64,000 nucleotides of DNA from Lewinella sp. W8 (lineage in GTDB: Bacteria > Bacteroidota > Bacteroidia > Chitinophagales > Saprospiraceae), in contig NZ_SNAQ03000003.1 of the NCBI RefSeq assembly GCF_004375085.3, positions 186,001 to 250,000 on the forward strand, given 5' to 3'. The position numbers and the translations under genes were made by a program. Under the pieces are notes generated by a model. The model ran no database searches, was not told where the DNA came from, and saw nothing but the letters and a program-made list of their open reading frames with translations. This document shows, piece by piece, positions 13,863-22,614 of this stretch; positions within the stretch are counted from its first letter, which is position 1, and every line of letters begins with the position of its first letter.

Positions 13863-15968
13863 ATGACCCCCGCAACCACCTTCCAACACGTAGACTACCT
13901 CTGGGACACTGATCACGCCGCTACCCTGGGCGACGATCAGGTCGCCCTGTTTTTGTATCGATCCAATATTCTGGGGGCCGACCTCCGCATCACCAATTAC
14001 GGAGGGGGGAATACCAGCTGTAAAACCGTAGAGCGTGACCCCATCACCGGAGAGGATACGGAGGTTATGTGGATCAAGGGCTCGGGCGGAGACATTGGTA
14101 CCCTCACCCGCAAGGGGATTGCGGGCCTCTACACGGAGCGCCTCCGCAACCTCAAGCAGGTATATCGCGGACTGGAGGACGAAGACCGGATGGTCGGGCT
14201 GTTTAACCACTGTATTTTCGACCTGGATTCGCGCGCGCCTTCCATCGATACGCCCCTACACGGACTGTTGCCCTTCGCCCACATCGATCACCTGCACCCC
14301 GATGCGTTGATTGCCGTGGCCGCAGCGAAGGACAGTGAAAAAATCACCCGGGAAATCTGGGGGGATACGATGGGGTGGGTACCCTGGCAGCGTCCGGGCT
14401 TTGACCTGGGGCTCCAGCTCAGGAAGTGTCTTGCCGAAAATCCCGGTATCCGGGGTATCGTGCTGGGTAGCCACGGACTTTTCACCTGGGGAGACACCAG
14501 CTATGAATGTTACATGAACAGCCTGGAGGTGATCGAAATGGCCAGCGCCTACATCGAAGAGCGGGTAAAGGCGCAGGGAGATCAGGTGTTTGGTGGCCAG
14601 CGGGTCGCCAGCCTCCCTCCGGCTGAACGCCGGCAGCGGGCCGCCCAACTGATGCCCATTTTGCGCGGGCTGACCAGCTCCGAAATTCCCCAGGTGGGCA
14701 CCTTTCAGGACACGGAGGTGGTCATGCAGTTCATCAACTCCCACGATCTTGATCGCCTTGCGCCGATGGGTACCTCCTGTCCCGACCACTTCCTGCGGAC
14801 CAAAATTCAGCCCCTGGTATTGGATCTGGCCCCCGATGAGGACCTGTCCGACTCCGCTGCGGTGCGGGAGAAACTTGACGGCGCCTTTGCTGATTACCGG
14901 GCGGCCTACCACCAGTATTACGAAGCGCACAAGCACCCCAACAGTCCGGCGGTGCGGGACCCTAATCCGGTGATCATTCTTTATCCGGGCGTAGGGCTTT
15001 TCAGCTTCGCCAAGAACAAACAGACCAGCCGGGTAGCTTCGGAATTTTACATCAACGCCATCAACGTGATGCGTGGGGCGGAGGCCATTTCGGAATATAC
15101 CGCCCTTCCCCGGCAGGAAGCCTTCGACATTGAGTACTGGTTGCTCGAAGAGGCCAAGCTGCAGCGGATGCCGAAGGAGAAAACCCTGAGCCGCAAGGTG
15201 GCGCTGGTCACCGGAGCGGCGGGCGGCATCGGCAAGGCCATCGCCGATAAACTGGTGGCTGAAGGTGCGGTGGTGGTGCTCACGGACCTGAGCGAGGACA
15301 ACCTCCGCGAAGCTCATGGTACCTTCAAACGAGATGAATCAACCTACGTGGTCTGCGACGTCACCGATCCGGCTTCCATCAGTCAGGCATTTGATCACGC
15401 CGCCCTCACTTTTGGTGGTGTGGACATCGTCGTGCACAGCGCCGGACTGGCCATCTCCAAGCCCCTCGATCAGCACACCGAGCAGGACTGGGACCTGCTC
15501 CAGAATGTCCTCGTCAAGGGGCAATTTATGCTCGCCCAGCGCGCCGTGGCCACCATGCGTGACCAGGGAATGGGGGGAGATTTTGTCGCCATCGCCTCCA
15601 AAAACGGCCTGGTTTCTGGTCCCAACAACGTCGGCTACGGCACGGCCAAGGCGGCCCAGCAGCACATGACGCGCCTCCTGGCCGCCGAACTCGGTGGGGA
15701 CCGCATTCGGGTCAACACCGTCAACCCGGACGGGGTCATCATTGGCTCCAAAATCTGGGAAGGGAAGTGGGCGGAAGGCCGCGCCAAAGCCTACGGCATC
15801 TCCGTGGAAGAACTGCCGGCGCACTACGCCAAACGCAACCTGCTGCAGGAAATCATCCGCCCCGAAGACATTGCCGACGGGGTCTTTGCCTGCGTTGGCG
15901 TATTGTCCAAAACGACGGGCAACATCATCAACGTGGACGGCGGTATGGCCAATGCCTTCGTCCGATAG
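13863..15968 (+). CDS. rhaEW: Bifunctional rhamnulose-1-phosphate aldolase / lactaldehyde dehydrogenase
   Basis: 701 aa from the ATG at 13863 (MTPATTFQHVDYLWD). Residues 1-420 are a class II aldolase domain (ITNYGGGNTSCK; HIDHLHPDALIAVAAA with metal-binding histidines; GSHGLFTWG). Residues about 435-701 are a short-chain dehydrogenase with the NAD motif TGAAGGIG (about 450-457), Y592 and K596 in YGTAK, and the C-terminal NIINVDGG. The first part splits L-rhamnulose-1-phosphate to DHAP and L-lactaldehyde, and the second oxidises lactaldehyde to L-lactate. This is the RhaEW fusion known from many aerobic rhamnose users. First gene of the operon. A hairpin with T-tract follows it. Confidence 0.9.
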   Translation: MTPATTFQHVDYLWDTDHAATLGDDQVALFLYRSNILGADLRITNYGGGNTSCKTVERDPITGEDTEVMWIKGSGGDIGTLTRKGIAGLYTERLRNLKQVYRGLEDEDRMVGLFNHCIFDLDSRAPSIDTPLHGLLPFAHIDHLHPDALIAVAAAKDSEKITREIWGDTMGWVPWQRPGFDLGLQLRKCLAENPGIRGIVLGSHGLFTWGDTSYECYMNSLEVIEMASAYIEERVKAQGDQVFGGQRVASLPPAERRQRAAQLMPILRGLTSSEIPQVGTFQDTEVVMQFINSHDLDRLAPMGTSCPDHFLRTKIQPLVLDLAPDEDLSDSAAVREKLDGAFADYRAAYHQYYEAHKHPNSPAVRDPNPVIILYPGVGLFSFAKNKQTSRVASEFYINAINVMRGAEAISEYTALPRQEAFDIEYWLLEEAKLQRMPKEKTLSRKVALVTGAAGGIGKAIADKLVAEGAVVVLTDLSEDNLREAHGTFKRDESTYVVCDVTDPASISQAFDHAALTFGGVDIVVHSAGLAISKPLDQHTEQDWDLLQNVLVKGQFMLAQRAVATMRDQGMGGDFVAIASKNGLVSGPNNVGYGTAKAAQQHMTRLLAAELGGDRIRVNTVNPDGVIIGSKIWEGKWAEGRAKAYGISVEELPAHYAKRNLLQEIIRPEDIADGVFACVGVLSKTTGNIINVDGGMANAFVR

Positions 15969-15985
15969 CGGGTGCATCACCCCTG

Positions 15986-16006
15986 GTGCTGGGAAGCACT
16001 TTTTTT
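15986..16006 (+). terminator. Intra-operon terminator-like hairpin after rhaEW
   Basis: GTGCT-GGGA-AGCAC followed by seven T. The stem is short; it may attenuate rather than end transcription into rhaI. Confidence 0.55.
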
Positions 16007-16097
16007 GGCCCCGGCGGGCGGGTGCCGTGCCAATACGGAGGGAGCCAGATGGGTGGGTAATCGTCCATTCAAATCCCTGGCTGGTTAGGAATTACCC

Positions 16098-16115
16098 GGC
16101 ACCTGCGGTGACGCC
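16098..16115 (+). repeat. Dispersed motif copy 3 (variant)
   Basis: GGCACCTGCGGTGACGCC, intergenic, 22 bases before the rhaI ATG. One base differs from copy 2. A weak inverted match (GGCGGGCGGGTGCC) lies about 75 bases upstream. Confidence 0.5.
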
Positions 16116-16136
16116 CAAGTCCTTAATATTTAGATC

Positions 16137-17414
16137 ATGCAACTGAACAAAGAGCAAATAATCGCCGTAAACGGCAGCCTGGAAGAGCACGAAACCGATT
16201 TTGATCACCTGGCGGATAAACTGACGCGTCGGGGCGTTGACGTAGGCGAAGTGGTAGCTCAGCTGGCGGCCTTTCAGGTGGCCATTCCCAGTTGGGCGCT
16301 CGGTGCCGGAGGGACCCGCTTCGGGCGCTTTAGTTTTGAAGGGGAACCCGGAAGCCTGGAACAGAAAATGGAAGACATTGGCGTACTGCACGCCCTGACC
16401 CAAACCGCCGGTGCGGTCTCCCTCCACATTCCCTGGGATACCCCGACGGACTACGCCGCCGTCCGCGACATCGCCAAACAGAACGGCATCGTTTTTGATG
16501 CGGTAAACTCCAATACCTTTCAGGATCAACCCGACAATCAATTCAGCTACAAGCACGGCTCGCTGGCCAACACCGACGAGCGTATCCGCGCCCAGGCCGT
16601 AGCCCATAACCTGGAGGTGGTGCGCATCGGTGAACAACTCGGCTCCAAAAGCCTGACCGTCTGGCTGGCCGATGGCACCAGCTTCCCCGGGCAACGCTCC
16701 TTTCAAAAGGCCCTCAGCCAGACGGAGAAAAGTTGTCTGGAAATCTACCGGGGGCTCCCCGAGGACTGGAGCCTCCTGATTGAATACAAGCCCTACGAAC
16801 CCAATTTCTACAGTACCGTCATCATGGATTGGGGAACCAGCTTCCTGCTGGCTAATGCCTGCGGTAAGCGTGCCTACACCCTCGTTGACCTCGGCCATCA
16901 CCTGCCCAACGCCAACATCGAACAGGTCGTGGCTACCCTCATGTCCAAGGGGAAACTGGGGGGCTTCCACTTCAACGACAGCAAATACGGAGACGATGAC
17001 CTGACGGTGGGGAGCATCAAACCCTACGCCCTGTTCCTGATTTTCAACGAGCTCGTTTACGGCATGGCCAACAATCCCCAGAACCCCGAGTTGGCCTGGA
17101 TGATTGATGCGAGCCACAACATCAAGGACCCGCTGGAAGATTTGCTTCAGAGCCTCGAAGCCATTCTGGAAGCCTACGCCAAGGCGCTGCTGATTGATCA
17201 GGAGGCGCTCAGTACGGCCCAACTCGAGCACGACGTGGTGCGCTGCCAGGAAATTTTGCAGGGCGCCTTCCGCACCGACGTGCGTCCCCTGCTCCAGCGC
17301 GCCCGCCTGCAGGGCGGGGCGGCCCTGGATCCCCTCAGCGCCTACCGCAAGCTCGGCGTGCGGAAACGACTGGTGGACGAACGCGGCAAGCACACGGTAG
17401 CGACCGGACTTTAA
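16137..17414 (+). CDS. rhaI: L-rhamnose isomerase, RhaI type
   Basis: 425 aa, matching the Pseudomonas/Bacteroidota RhaI type, a xylose-isomerase-like TIM barrel, rather than E. coli RhaA. Recognisable parts are VAIPSWALGAGGTRFGRF near residue 43, HIPWDTP, FDAVNSNTFQDQ, GSLANTD, LIEYKPYEPNFYST with the metal-binding Glu, DLGHHLPNANIEQ, and FHFNDSKYGDDDLT with the metal-binding His and Asp. It converts L-rhamnose to L-rhamnulose in the cytoplasm. It lies 168 bases after rhaEW and 21 bases before the kinase. A motif copy and a terminator-like hairpin lie in the gap upstream, so it may have its own promoter. Confidence 0.92.
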   Translation: MQLNKEQIIAVNGSLEEHETDFDHLADKLTRRGVDVGEVVAQLAAFQVAIPSWALGAGGTRFGRFSFEGEPGSLEQKMEDIGVLHALTQTAGAVSLHIPWDTPTDYAAVRDIAKQNGIVFDAVNSNTFQDQPDNQFSYKHGSLANTDERIRAQAVAHNLEVVRIGEQLGSKSLTVWLADGTSFPGQRSFQKALSQTEKSCLEIYRGLPEDWSLLIEYKPYEPNFYSTVIMDWGTSFLLANACGKRAYTLVDLGHHLPNANIEQVVATLMSKGKLGGFHFNDSKYGDDDLTVGSIKPYALFLIFNELVYGMANNPQNPELAWMIDASHNIKDPLEDLLQSLEAILEAYAKALLIDQEALSTAQLEHDVVRCQEILQGAFRTDVRPLLQRARLQGGAALDPLSAYRKLGVRKRLVDERGKHTVATGL

Positions 17415-17435
17415 GCGCCAAAATGATTGAGTGAA

Positions 17436-18821
17436 ATGCTGCCCGTCACCGCCATATTCGACATCGGACGTACGAACAAAAAGTTCTTCCTCTTTGATGA
17501 CTCCTTCCGGGAAGTACATCGGGAGTACGTCAGCCTGCCCATGATCGAAGACGAGGACGGCTACCCCTGCGAGGACATCGATAACCTCGTGGACTGGATG
17601 CGATCGGTTTTTCATCGGGTGATGACCGAGGGGGAGTATGCCGTCAAGGCGCTGAACTTTTCCAGCTACGGCGCCAGCCTCGTCCACCTTGACGTCCACG
17701 GAAGGGTAGTGGCCCCACTCTACAATTACACCAAGCCACTACCGGCGGGATTGACCGAAGACTTTTTCAATACGTACGGCCCGCGGGAAGACTTCCTAGT
17801 CCGGACGGCTTCGGACGACGCCGGAATGCTGAACTCGGGGATGCAACTCTACTGGCTCAAACACCGTAAGCCGGAGGTCTTCTCCCGCATTCGGTATTCG
17901 CTTCACCTGCCCCAGTTTCTCAGCTATCGCTTTACGGGAATTCCGGTCAGTGAATACACCAGCATCGGCTGTCATACCTTCTTGTGGGATTATCCCAGCC
18001 AGGACTACCACCCCTGGGTATACGCGGAAGGACTGGACAAATTGTTTCCGAAGACTGTCCCGGCGGATACCACCATTACCGGGGAATTTTACGGCAAGCG
18101 GGTGACCGTTGGGGTCGGTATTCACGATAGTTCGGCGGCGCTTTTGCCCTACCTGAAAACGGCCGATGAACCGTTCATGCTCCTCTCCACGGGGACCTGG
18201 AGTGTGGCCCTGAATCCCTTCATCAGCGGGAAACTCGAAGCCCGCGACATGGCCGCCGGATGTATCAACTACCTGCGGCCAGACGGCCAACCGGTCCGGG
18301 CGGCACGACTGTTTCTCGGCGAAGAATACAAGCGACAAACCCGGAAACTGGCCGACCATTTTGGCGACGAGGCGCCCGCTCCGGACCGGGTCTTCTTCAA
18401 TACCCAGGTTTTCCGGAGGCTCAAGAATGATTTTAGTCCCTGGTTTGGGTGGGAAGTCCTTTCCGGCGGCACTTCTCCTTCCCTCAACCTTCCTCCGGAA
18501 ACCAGCTACGTGGAGGCCTACCATCACCTCATGATGGAATTAGCTACCCTGCAGGCGGCGAGCATCCGGGCGGCCATTGGGGAGGAACAAATCGGTAAGC
18601 TCTTCATTGATGGAGGTTTCAGTGATAATGAAGTGTTCGTGAACCTACTGGCCCATGATTTTCGGGGGATGAAAATCCGGACTACGGATGCCTCCTTGGG
18701 GTCCGCCCTGGGGGCGGCCATCAGTATCGCCGAGGGTGACTTGCCCGACGATTTCTTAACCAATAATTATGGGCTTCGAGAGCACCAGCCGTTTCCGTCG
18801 GCCCCGAACCGCCGACCGTAG
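17436..18821 (+). CDS. rhaB: FGGY-family carbohydrate kinase, probable L-rhamnulokinase
   Basis: 461 aa from the ATG at 17436 (MLPVTAIFDIGRTNKKFFLFD); a TTG nine bases earlier would add three residues. The N-terminal phosphate-1 loop DIGRTNKK is typical of Bacteroidota rhamnulokinases. The FGGY fold continues with NFSSYGASLVHLD, the central VGIHDSSAALLPYL and LSTGTWSVALNP, and the C-terminal FIDGGFSDNEVFVNLLA. It phosphorylates L-rhamnulose at O1 with ATP. It sits between the isomerase and the lactate dehydrogenase in the operon. L-fuculose is a possible alternative substrate, but the context favours rhamnulose. Confidence 0.88.
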   Translation: MLPVTAIFDIGRTNKKFFLFDDSFREVHREYVSLPMIEDEDGYPCEDIDNLVDWMRSVFHRVMTEGEYAVKALNFSSYGASLVHLDVHGRVVAPLYNYTKPLPAGLTEDFFNTYGPREDFLVRTASDDAGMLNSGMQLYWLKHRKPEVFSRIRYSLHLPQFLSYRFTGIPVSEYTSIGCHTFLWDYPSQDYHPWVYAEGLDKLFPKTVPADTTITGEFYGKRVTVGVGIHDSSAALLPYLKTADEPFMLLSTGTWSVALNPFISGKLEARDMAAGCINYLRPDGQPVRAARLFLGEEYKRQTRKLADHFGDEAPAPDRVFFNTQVFRRLKNDFSPWFGWEVLSGGTSPSLNLPPETSYVEAYHHLMMELATLQAASIRAAIGEEQIGKLFIDGGFSDNEVFVNLLAHDFRGMKIRTTDASLGSALGAAISIAEGDLPDDFLTNNYGLREHQPFPSAPNRRP

Positions 18822-18863
18822 GTTTCCTTACCTTTCACACCCACAACCTATATCCGCAGCGCT

Positions 18864-20024
18864 ATGGCAAACTATTTTAATGGGCAATATCCTTCCGTGG
18901 AAGACCTCCGATCCCGGGCCCGGAAACGCATTCCGCGTTTTGCCTTCGAGTATTTGGACGGGGGGTGCAACGAAGACGTCAACCTGCACAAAAACACGGC
19001 GGAGCTGCGCGAGGTAGAGCTCATCCCACACTATCTGCGGGACTTCTGGGGATCTTCCACAAAAACCAGCCTCTTCGGGGTAGAATACGACGCCCCGGTC
19101 GGGGTGGCCCCGGTCGGTTTGCAGGGATTGATGTGGCCCAAGGCCCCGGAAATCCTCGCCCGGGCGGCCGTAGAGCACAACCTGCCGTTTTGCCTCAGCA
19201 CGGTTACGACCAGCAGCATCGAAACCATCGGGGAGATCACGGAGGGCCGAGCCTGGTTTCAGCTGTACCACCCAACGGAAGATAGCCTCCGAGACGATAT
19301 CCTGCGCCGGTGCCGGGAGTCGGGGTACCAAACCCTGATCATTCTCTGCGACGTGCCCACCTTCGGCTACCGGCCCCGAGACATTCGCAACGGGCTGGCC
19401 ATGCCCCCGAAAATGACCCTTTCCAATATGATGCAGATCCTCGGTCGACCTAACTGGGCGTTGCGCACGCTGCTACACGGTCAACCTACCTTCAAGACCC
19501 TGACGCCCTACATCCCGAAGGGGCTCGACATGGCCCAACTGGGTAAGTTTATGGACCAGACCTTCAGTGGTCGCCTTAACGCGGAAAAAATCAAGCCCAT
19601 CCGTGACCAGTGGAAGGGGAAGCTGGTCCTGAAGGGCGTAGCCAACGAATCGGACGCGGCGGAAGCCATCCGCCTGGGGCTGGACGGTATCATCGTCAGC
19701 AACCACGGTGGCCGCCAGCTCGACGCGGGGGAGTCCAGTATCAAACCCCTCACCCGGATCGCCAAAAAGTACGGCGAGGAGATTGTGGTGATGCAGGACA
19801 GTGGACTGCGCTCCGGGCCCGACATTGCCCGCTCCATCGCTTCGGGGGCTAAGTTCACCTGGATGGGGCGATCCTTCATGTACGGTACCGCCGCCCTCGG
19901 CGATCGTGGCGGAGACCACACCATGACGATGCTTAAAAAGCAGCTGCAGCAAGTCATGGAGCAACTCTGCTGCGAGCGGGTCGAAGATTTGCCGAAACAC
20001 TTAGTCGAAAAAACGGCCCACTAG
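18864..20024 (+). CDS. lldD: FMN-dependent L-lactate dehydrogenase
   Basis: 386 aa, usual length for LldD and related alpha-hydroxy-acid oxidases. Seen are RIPRFAFEYLDGGCNED at about residue 22, the flavin-binding APVGLQGLMWPKAPEILA, SNHGGRQLD (about 277-285) with the catalytic histidine and substrate arginine, and DSGLRSGPDIARSIASGAKF at about 311-330. It oxidises L-lactate to pyruvate and feeds electrons to the quinone pool. The upstream aldolase/dehydrogenase makes L-lactate from rhamnose, which explains its place in the operon 42 bases after the kinase. Confidence 0.93.
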   Translation: MANYFNGQYPSVEDLRSRARKRIPRFAFEYLDGGCNEDVNLHKNTAELREVELIPHYLRDFWGSSTKTSLFGVEYDAPVGVAPVGLQGLMWPKAPEILARAAVEHNLPFCLSTVTTSSIETIGEITEGRAWFQLYHPTEDSLRDDILRRCRESGYQTLIILCDVPTFGYRPRDIRNGLAMPPKMTLSNMMQILGRPNWALRTLLHGQPTFKTLTPYIPKGLDMAQLGKFMDQTFSGRLNAEKIKPIRDQWKGKLVLKGVANESDAAEAIRLGLDGIIVSNHGGRQLDAGESSIKPLTRIAKKYGEEIVVMQDSGLRSGPDIARSIASGAKFTWMGRSFMYGTAALGDRGGDHTMTMLKKQLQQVMEQLCCERVEDLPKHLVEKTAH

Positions 20025-20045
20025 CGCGCCCTTCAAATTACGCAC

Positions 20046-21458
20046 ATGCTACAGAACGTCACCGAAGAAGAATACATCGAAGACCTCGCCGGAGGTGAAT
20101 TTGAACGAGAACCCGTTCCGCAGTCCCAGCTCAAGGGGTGGCGAAGCTTCCTGGGCATGTACGCCGGTGAACACGCCGCGGGTACGGAATTCATGATTGG
20201 TCCGCTGTTCCTGACGGCCGGCGTAAGCGCCTTTGACCTCATCGTTGGCCTGCTGCTCGGCAACTTGTTGGCGGTGCTGAGTTGGCGTTTTCTGACGGCG
20301 GAAATCGCGGTAAAGAACCGACTGACGCTCTACTTTCAGTTGGAAAAAATCAGTGGTCCGACCCTGGTCAAATTTTACAACGTGGCCAACGGGGTGCTCT
20401 TTTGTTTTCTGGCGGGTTCCATGATTACCGTTTCCGCTACGGCCATCGGGGTGCCGCTGAACATGGAAATGCCGACGCTGGAAGACACCCTGCCTAACGG
20501 ACCTACCTACATCGCCGTGGTGCTGGTGGTGGGGGCCGTCATCGCCCTGGTGGCCTCCCGGGGCTACGACATGGTTTCCCGGGCCGCCAACTGGATGTCT
20601 CCCGTCATTGTCCTGGCCTTTCTGGCCTGTGGCGTGGTGGCCCTGAATCAGTTGGGCGTGAGTAGCTTCGGCGAGTTCTGGGAGCTGTGGGGCTCGGGCA
20701 GCGAGCCCTTCCCCGGGCAAATCAAATATACCTTCTGGCACGTGGTGATCTGGAGCTGGTTCGCCAACGCGGCCATGCACATCGGGATGTCCGATCTTTC
20801 CGTTTTCCGGTTCGCCAAGCGGGCCAGTTCGGGCTGGACGACCGCCGCCGGGATGTACGTGGGTCACTATATGGCCTGGATTGCGGCGGCCCTGCTCTAT
20901 GCCGTTTTCCTCGAAACGCCCGCGGCCCAGGCGATGCTGGCCGGAGGGGAAGCTCCCCCCGTTGCTCCCGGCCCCCTGGCCTACAACGCCATCGGGTGGT
21001 TCGGGATCATTGCCGTGGTATTGGCGGGTTGGACGACCGCCAACCCAACGATATACCGCGCCGGACTGGCCTTCCAGACCCTGATGCCAAAGGTGTCTAC
21101 CTTCTGGGTGACCATCCTGGCGGGTAGCCTGGCCACCGTGGCCGGTTTGTTCCCCGCTTTTGCCATGAAACTGCTTGGCTTCGTAGCCTTTTACGGCTTC
21201 GTCCTGGCCCCCTTCGGTGCCGTAATCGTCTTCGAACATTTCTATCACCGGCAGACCGGTATCCGGAAAAACTACGCCGAGTTCGCGGGCATTCAGTTCA
21301 ATCCCGCCGTGTTCTGGGCCTGGGTCGTCAGCTTCGGCCTGTTCTACTTCCTCTCCTGGCAATTCGACATCTTCCTGAGCTTCGTCACGCTGCCCGCCTG
21401 GTTGCTTTGTGGTGTTCTATTCCTGGCCTTCAGCCGGCGCTGGCAGAAGGAAGCCTGA
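20046..21458 (+). CDS. NCS1-like (purine-cytosine permease-type) transporter
   Basis: 470 aa, about 12 membrane helices. The N-terminal AGEHAAGTEFMIGPLFLTAG and the helices around NVANGVLFCFLAGSMITVSA, AANWMSPVIVLAFLACGVVA, WFANAAMHIGMSDLSVFRFA and GWTTANPTIYRAGLAFQT (each abbreviated) fit the nucleobase-cation symporter-1 fold. It is the last gene of the rhamnose operon, 21 bases after the lactate dehydrogenase, and there is no RhaT or sugar ABC transporter in the window. Rhamnose or lactate uptake is therefore a reasonable inference, although classical NCS1 substrates are nucleobases and hydantoins. The call to family is good; the substrate is uncertain. Confidence 0.78.
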   Translation: MLQNVTEEEYIEDLAGGEFEREPVPQSQLKGWRSFLGMYAGEHAAGTEFMIGPLFLTAGVSAFDLIVGLLLGNLLAVLSWRFLTAEIAVKNRLTLYFQLEKISGPTLVKFYNVANGVLFCFLAGSMITVSATAIGVPLNMEMPTLEDTLPNGPTYIAVVLVVGAVIALVASRGYDMVSRAANWMSPVIVLAFLACGVVALNQLGVSSFGEFWELWGSGSEPFPGQIKYTFWHVVIWSWFANAAMHIGMSDLSVFRFAKRASSGWTTAAGMYVGHYMAWIAAALLYAVFLETPAAQAMLAGGEAPPVAPGPLAYNAIGWFGIIAVVLAGWTTANPTIYRAGLAFQTLMPKVSTFWVTILAGSLATVAGLFPAFAMKLLGFVAFYGFVLAPFGAVIVFEHFYHRQTGIRKNYAEFAGIQFNPAVFWAWVVSFGLFYFLSWQFDIFLSFVTLPAWLLCGVLFLAFSRRWQKEA

Positions 21459-21477
21459 CGGAAGTAACGTATGACTG

Positions 21478-21497
21478 GGGCCCGGGGGGCAGGTGCC
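21478..21497 (-). repeat. Dispersed motif copy 4 (degenerate)
   Basis: Minus strand GGCACCTGCCCCCCGGGCCC. Intergenic between the permease and the convergent T9SS gene. Only the first half matches the consensus. Confidence 0.35.
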
Positions 21498-21521
21498 AGG
21501 ATTTACCCGGCGGCCGTGGAC

Positions 21522-22583
21522 TTAGGGACGGCGACTGACGACCACCCTGGCCGCCCCCCGATAGCTCGCTGAACTGGAACGCACCAGGTAGGTCCCGTCG
21601 GGCAGATTCGTAGTCGGTATCCGGACGGACTGCCGACCCGACGAGAAACTGGTGGGGGCTTGCCGCCAAATGACCTTTCCCTGGAGATCGAGTAACTCCA
21701 ATAATAAGGTTTCCCGCTCCGGCATATCCCAGGTTACCGTGAGGGGGCCCGTGGCCGGGTTGGGGTAAACCGTCAGGGGCAGGGTAGTTACCGCCCGGGG
21801 GGAGGTAGTGCTGATCAGGTAGTCCGGAGACAGCGCGGCGTACGTACGGGCCAGGATCAGGTTGTCATAGTCTACCAACAGTGGGGGAGTACCCTCATTC
21901 TTGAGCTGCACCCCGTCAATTCCGATGTTGAGTCTCAGGGCCGGGGAGGAAGTCCGGGTGATGGTCAGGTCGGCCGACGCATCGGTGGGCTCCCCGTTGG
22001 CGTCGAACTCGTCGGGGTCCACCCACAGCCAGGCTTCCTCGTTGTCGGTATCGCCGCTGAACCGAATCCGGAGCACCAGTCGGCGGAGTCCCTCCGCGTC
22101 CACGTCGGTATTGTAGTTGGTGGCGTTGTGAAAGACGAGACCAATCTTGCGATTCCCGAATTTACGTCCGATGGCGATGGCTTGGCTGCCGGCCCGGGTC
22201 AGGGTCAGGTTGGCTACGTTATTGGCGGCCGAACCCGGGCGGAAATCCATGTCTACGGCGACCCATAGGTCGTTTCCGTCGTCCTGAATCCGGGTAATGG
22301 GCCGGTTGTAACGAATTCCCGCCCGGATGAATTCCAACGTGGCGCGGTTTCCCAGATCCGTAGCTGCTCCCGTTTCCCCCAGGCTTCCCCGCAGGATGAT
22401 GGCGTCATCGCCGATCTCCCGGGTCCAGGGGCCCAGGAATCCATCCGTGGTGTCTCCCAGGCAAAACATGGGGTTTAGGGCTGCGTAATCGAACACCTCC
22501 CGCACGAGTTGCTCGGATTGCCCGGTGAGCACCAGTGTCTGAACTAATAAACCGTAGAGCAATAGAAGACGGGGATAGTACAT
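21522..22583 (-). CDS. T9SS-secreted protein with one LamG-like domain
   Basis: 353 aa from the ATG at 22583 (MYYPRLLLLYGLLVQTLVLTG), a signal peptide. Residues about 25-260 match the repeat unit of the large protein at 29212: FDYAALNPM, IGRKFGNRKIGLVFH, AWLWVDPDEFDANGEP and the ending VDYDNLILARTYAALSPD. Residues about 275-353 are a T9SS type A sorting tail (LTVYPNPATGPLTVTWDMPE; LLDLQGKVIWRQ; LPDGTYLVR). It would be exported and attached to the cell surface. It follows the sulfatase by 31 bases and is probably cotranscribed with it. Glycan binding is inferred from the fold and the context. Confidence 0.82.
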   Translation of the reverse strand: MYYPRLLLLYGLLVQTLVLTGQSEQLVREVFDYAALNPMFCLGDTTDGFLGPWTREIGDDAIILRGSLGETGAATDLGNRATLEFIRAGIRYNRPITRIQDDGNDLWVAVDMDFRPGSAANNVANLTLTRAGSQAIAIGRKFGNRKIGLVFHNATNYNTDVDAEGLRRLVLRIRFSGDTDNEEAWLWVDPDEFDANGEPTDASADLTITRTSSPALRLNIGIDGVQLKNEGTPPLLVDYDNLILARTYAALSPDYLISTTSPRAVTTLPLTVYPNPATGPLTVTWDMPERETLLLELLDLQGKVIWRQAPTSFSSGRQSVRIPTTNLPDGTYLVRSSSASYRGAARVVVSRRP

Positions 22584-22614
22584 AATGCAAATGTTGTGGG
22601 GCGGATGAAAACCT

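Noticed and set aside
16092-17699. Open frame of about 535 codons antisense to rhaI and the kinase start
   Set aside because: The sense strand encodes clear family proteins across it. The antisense translation shows no recognisable family pattern.
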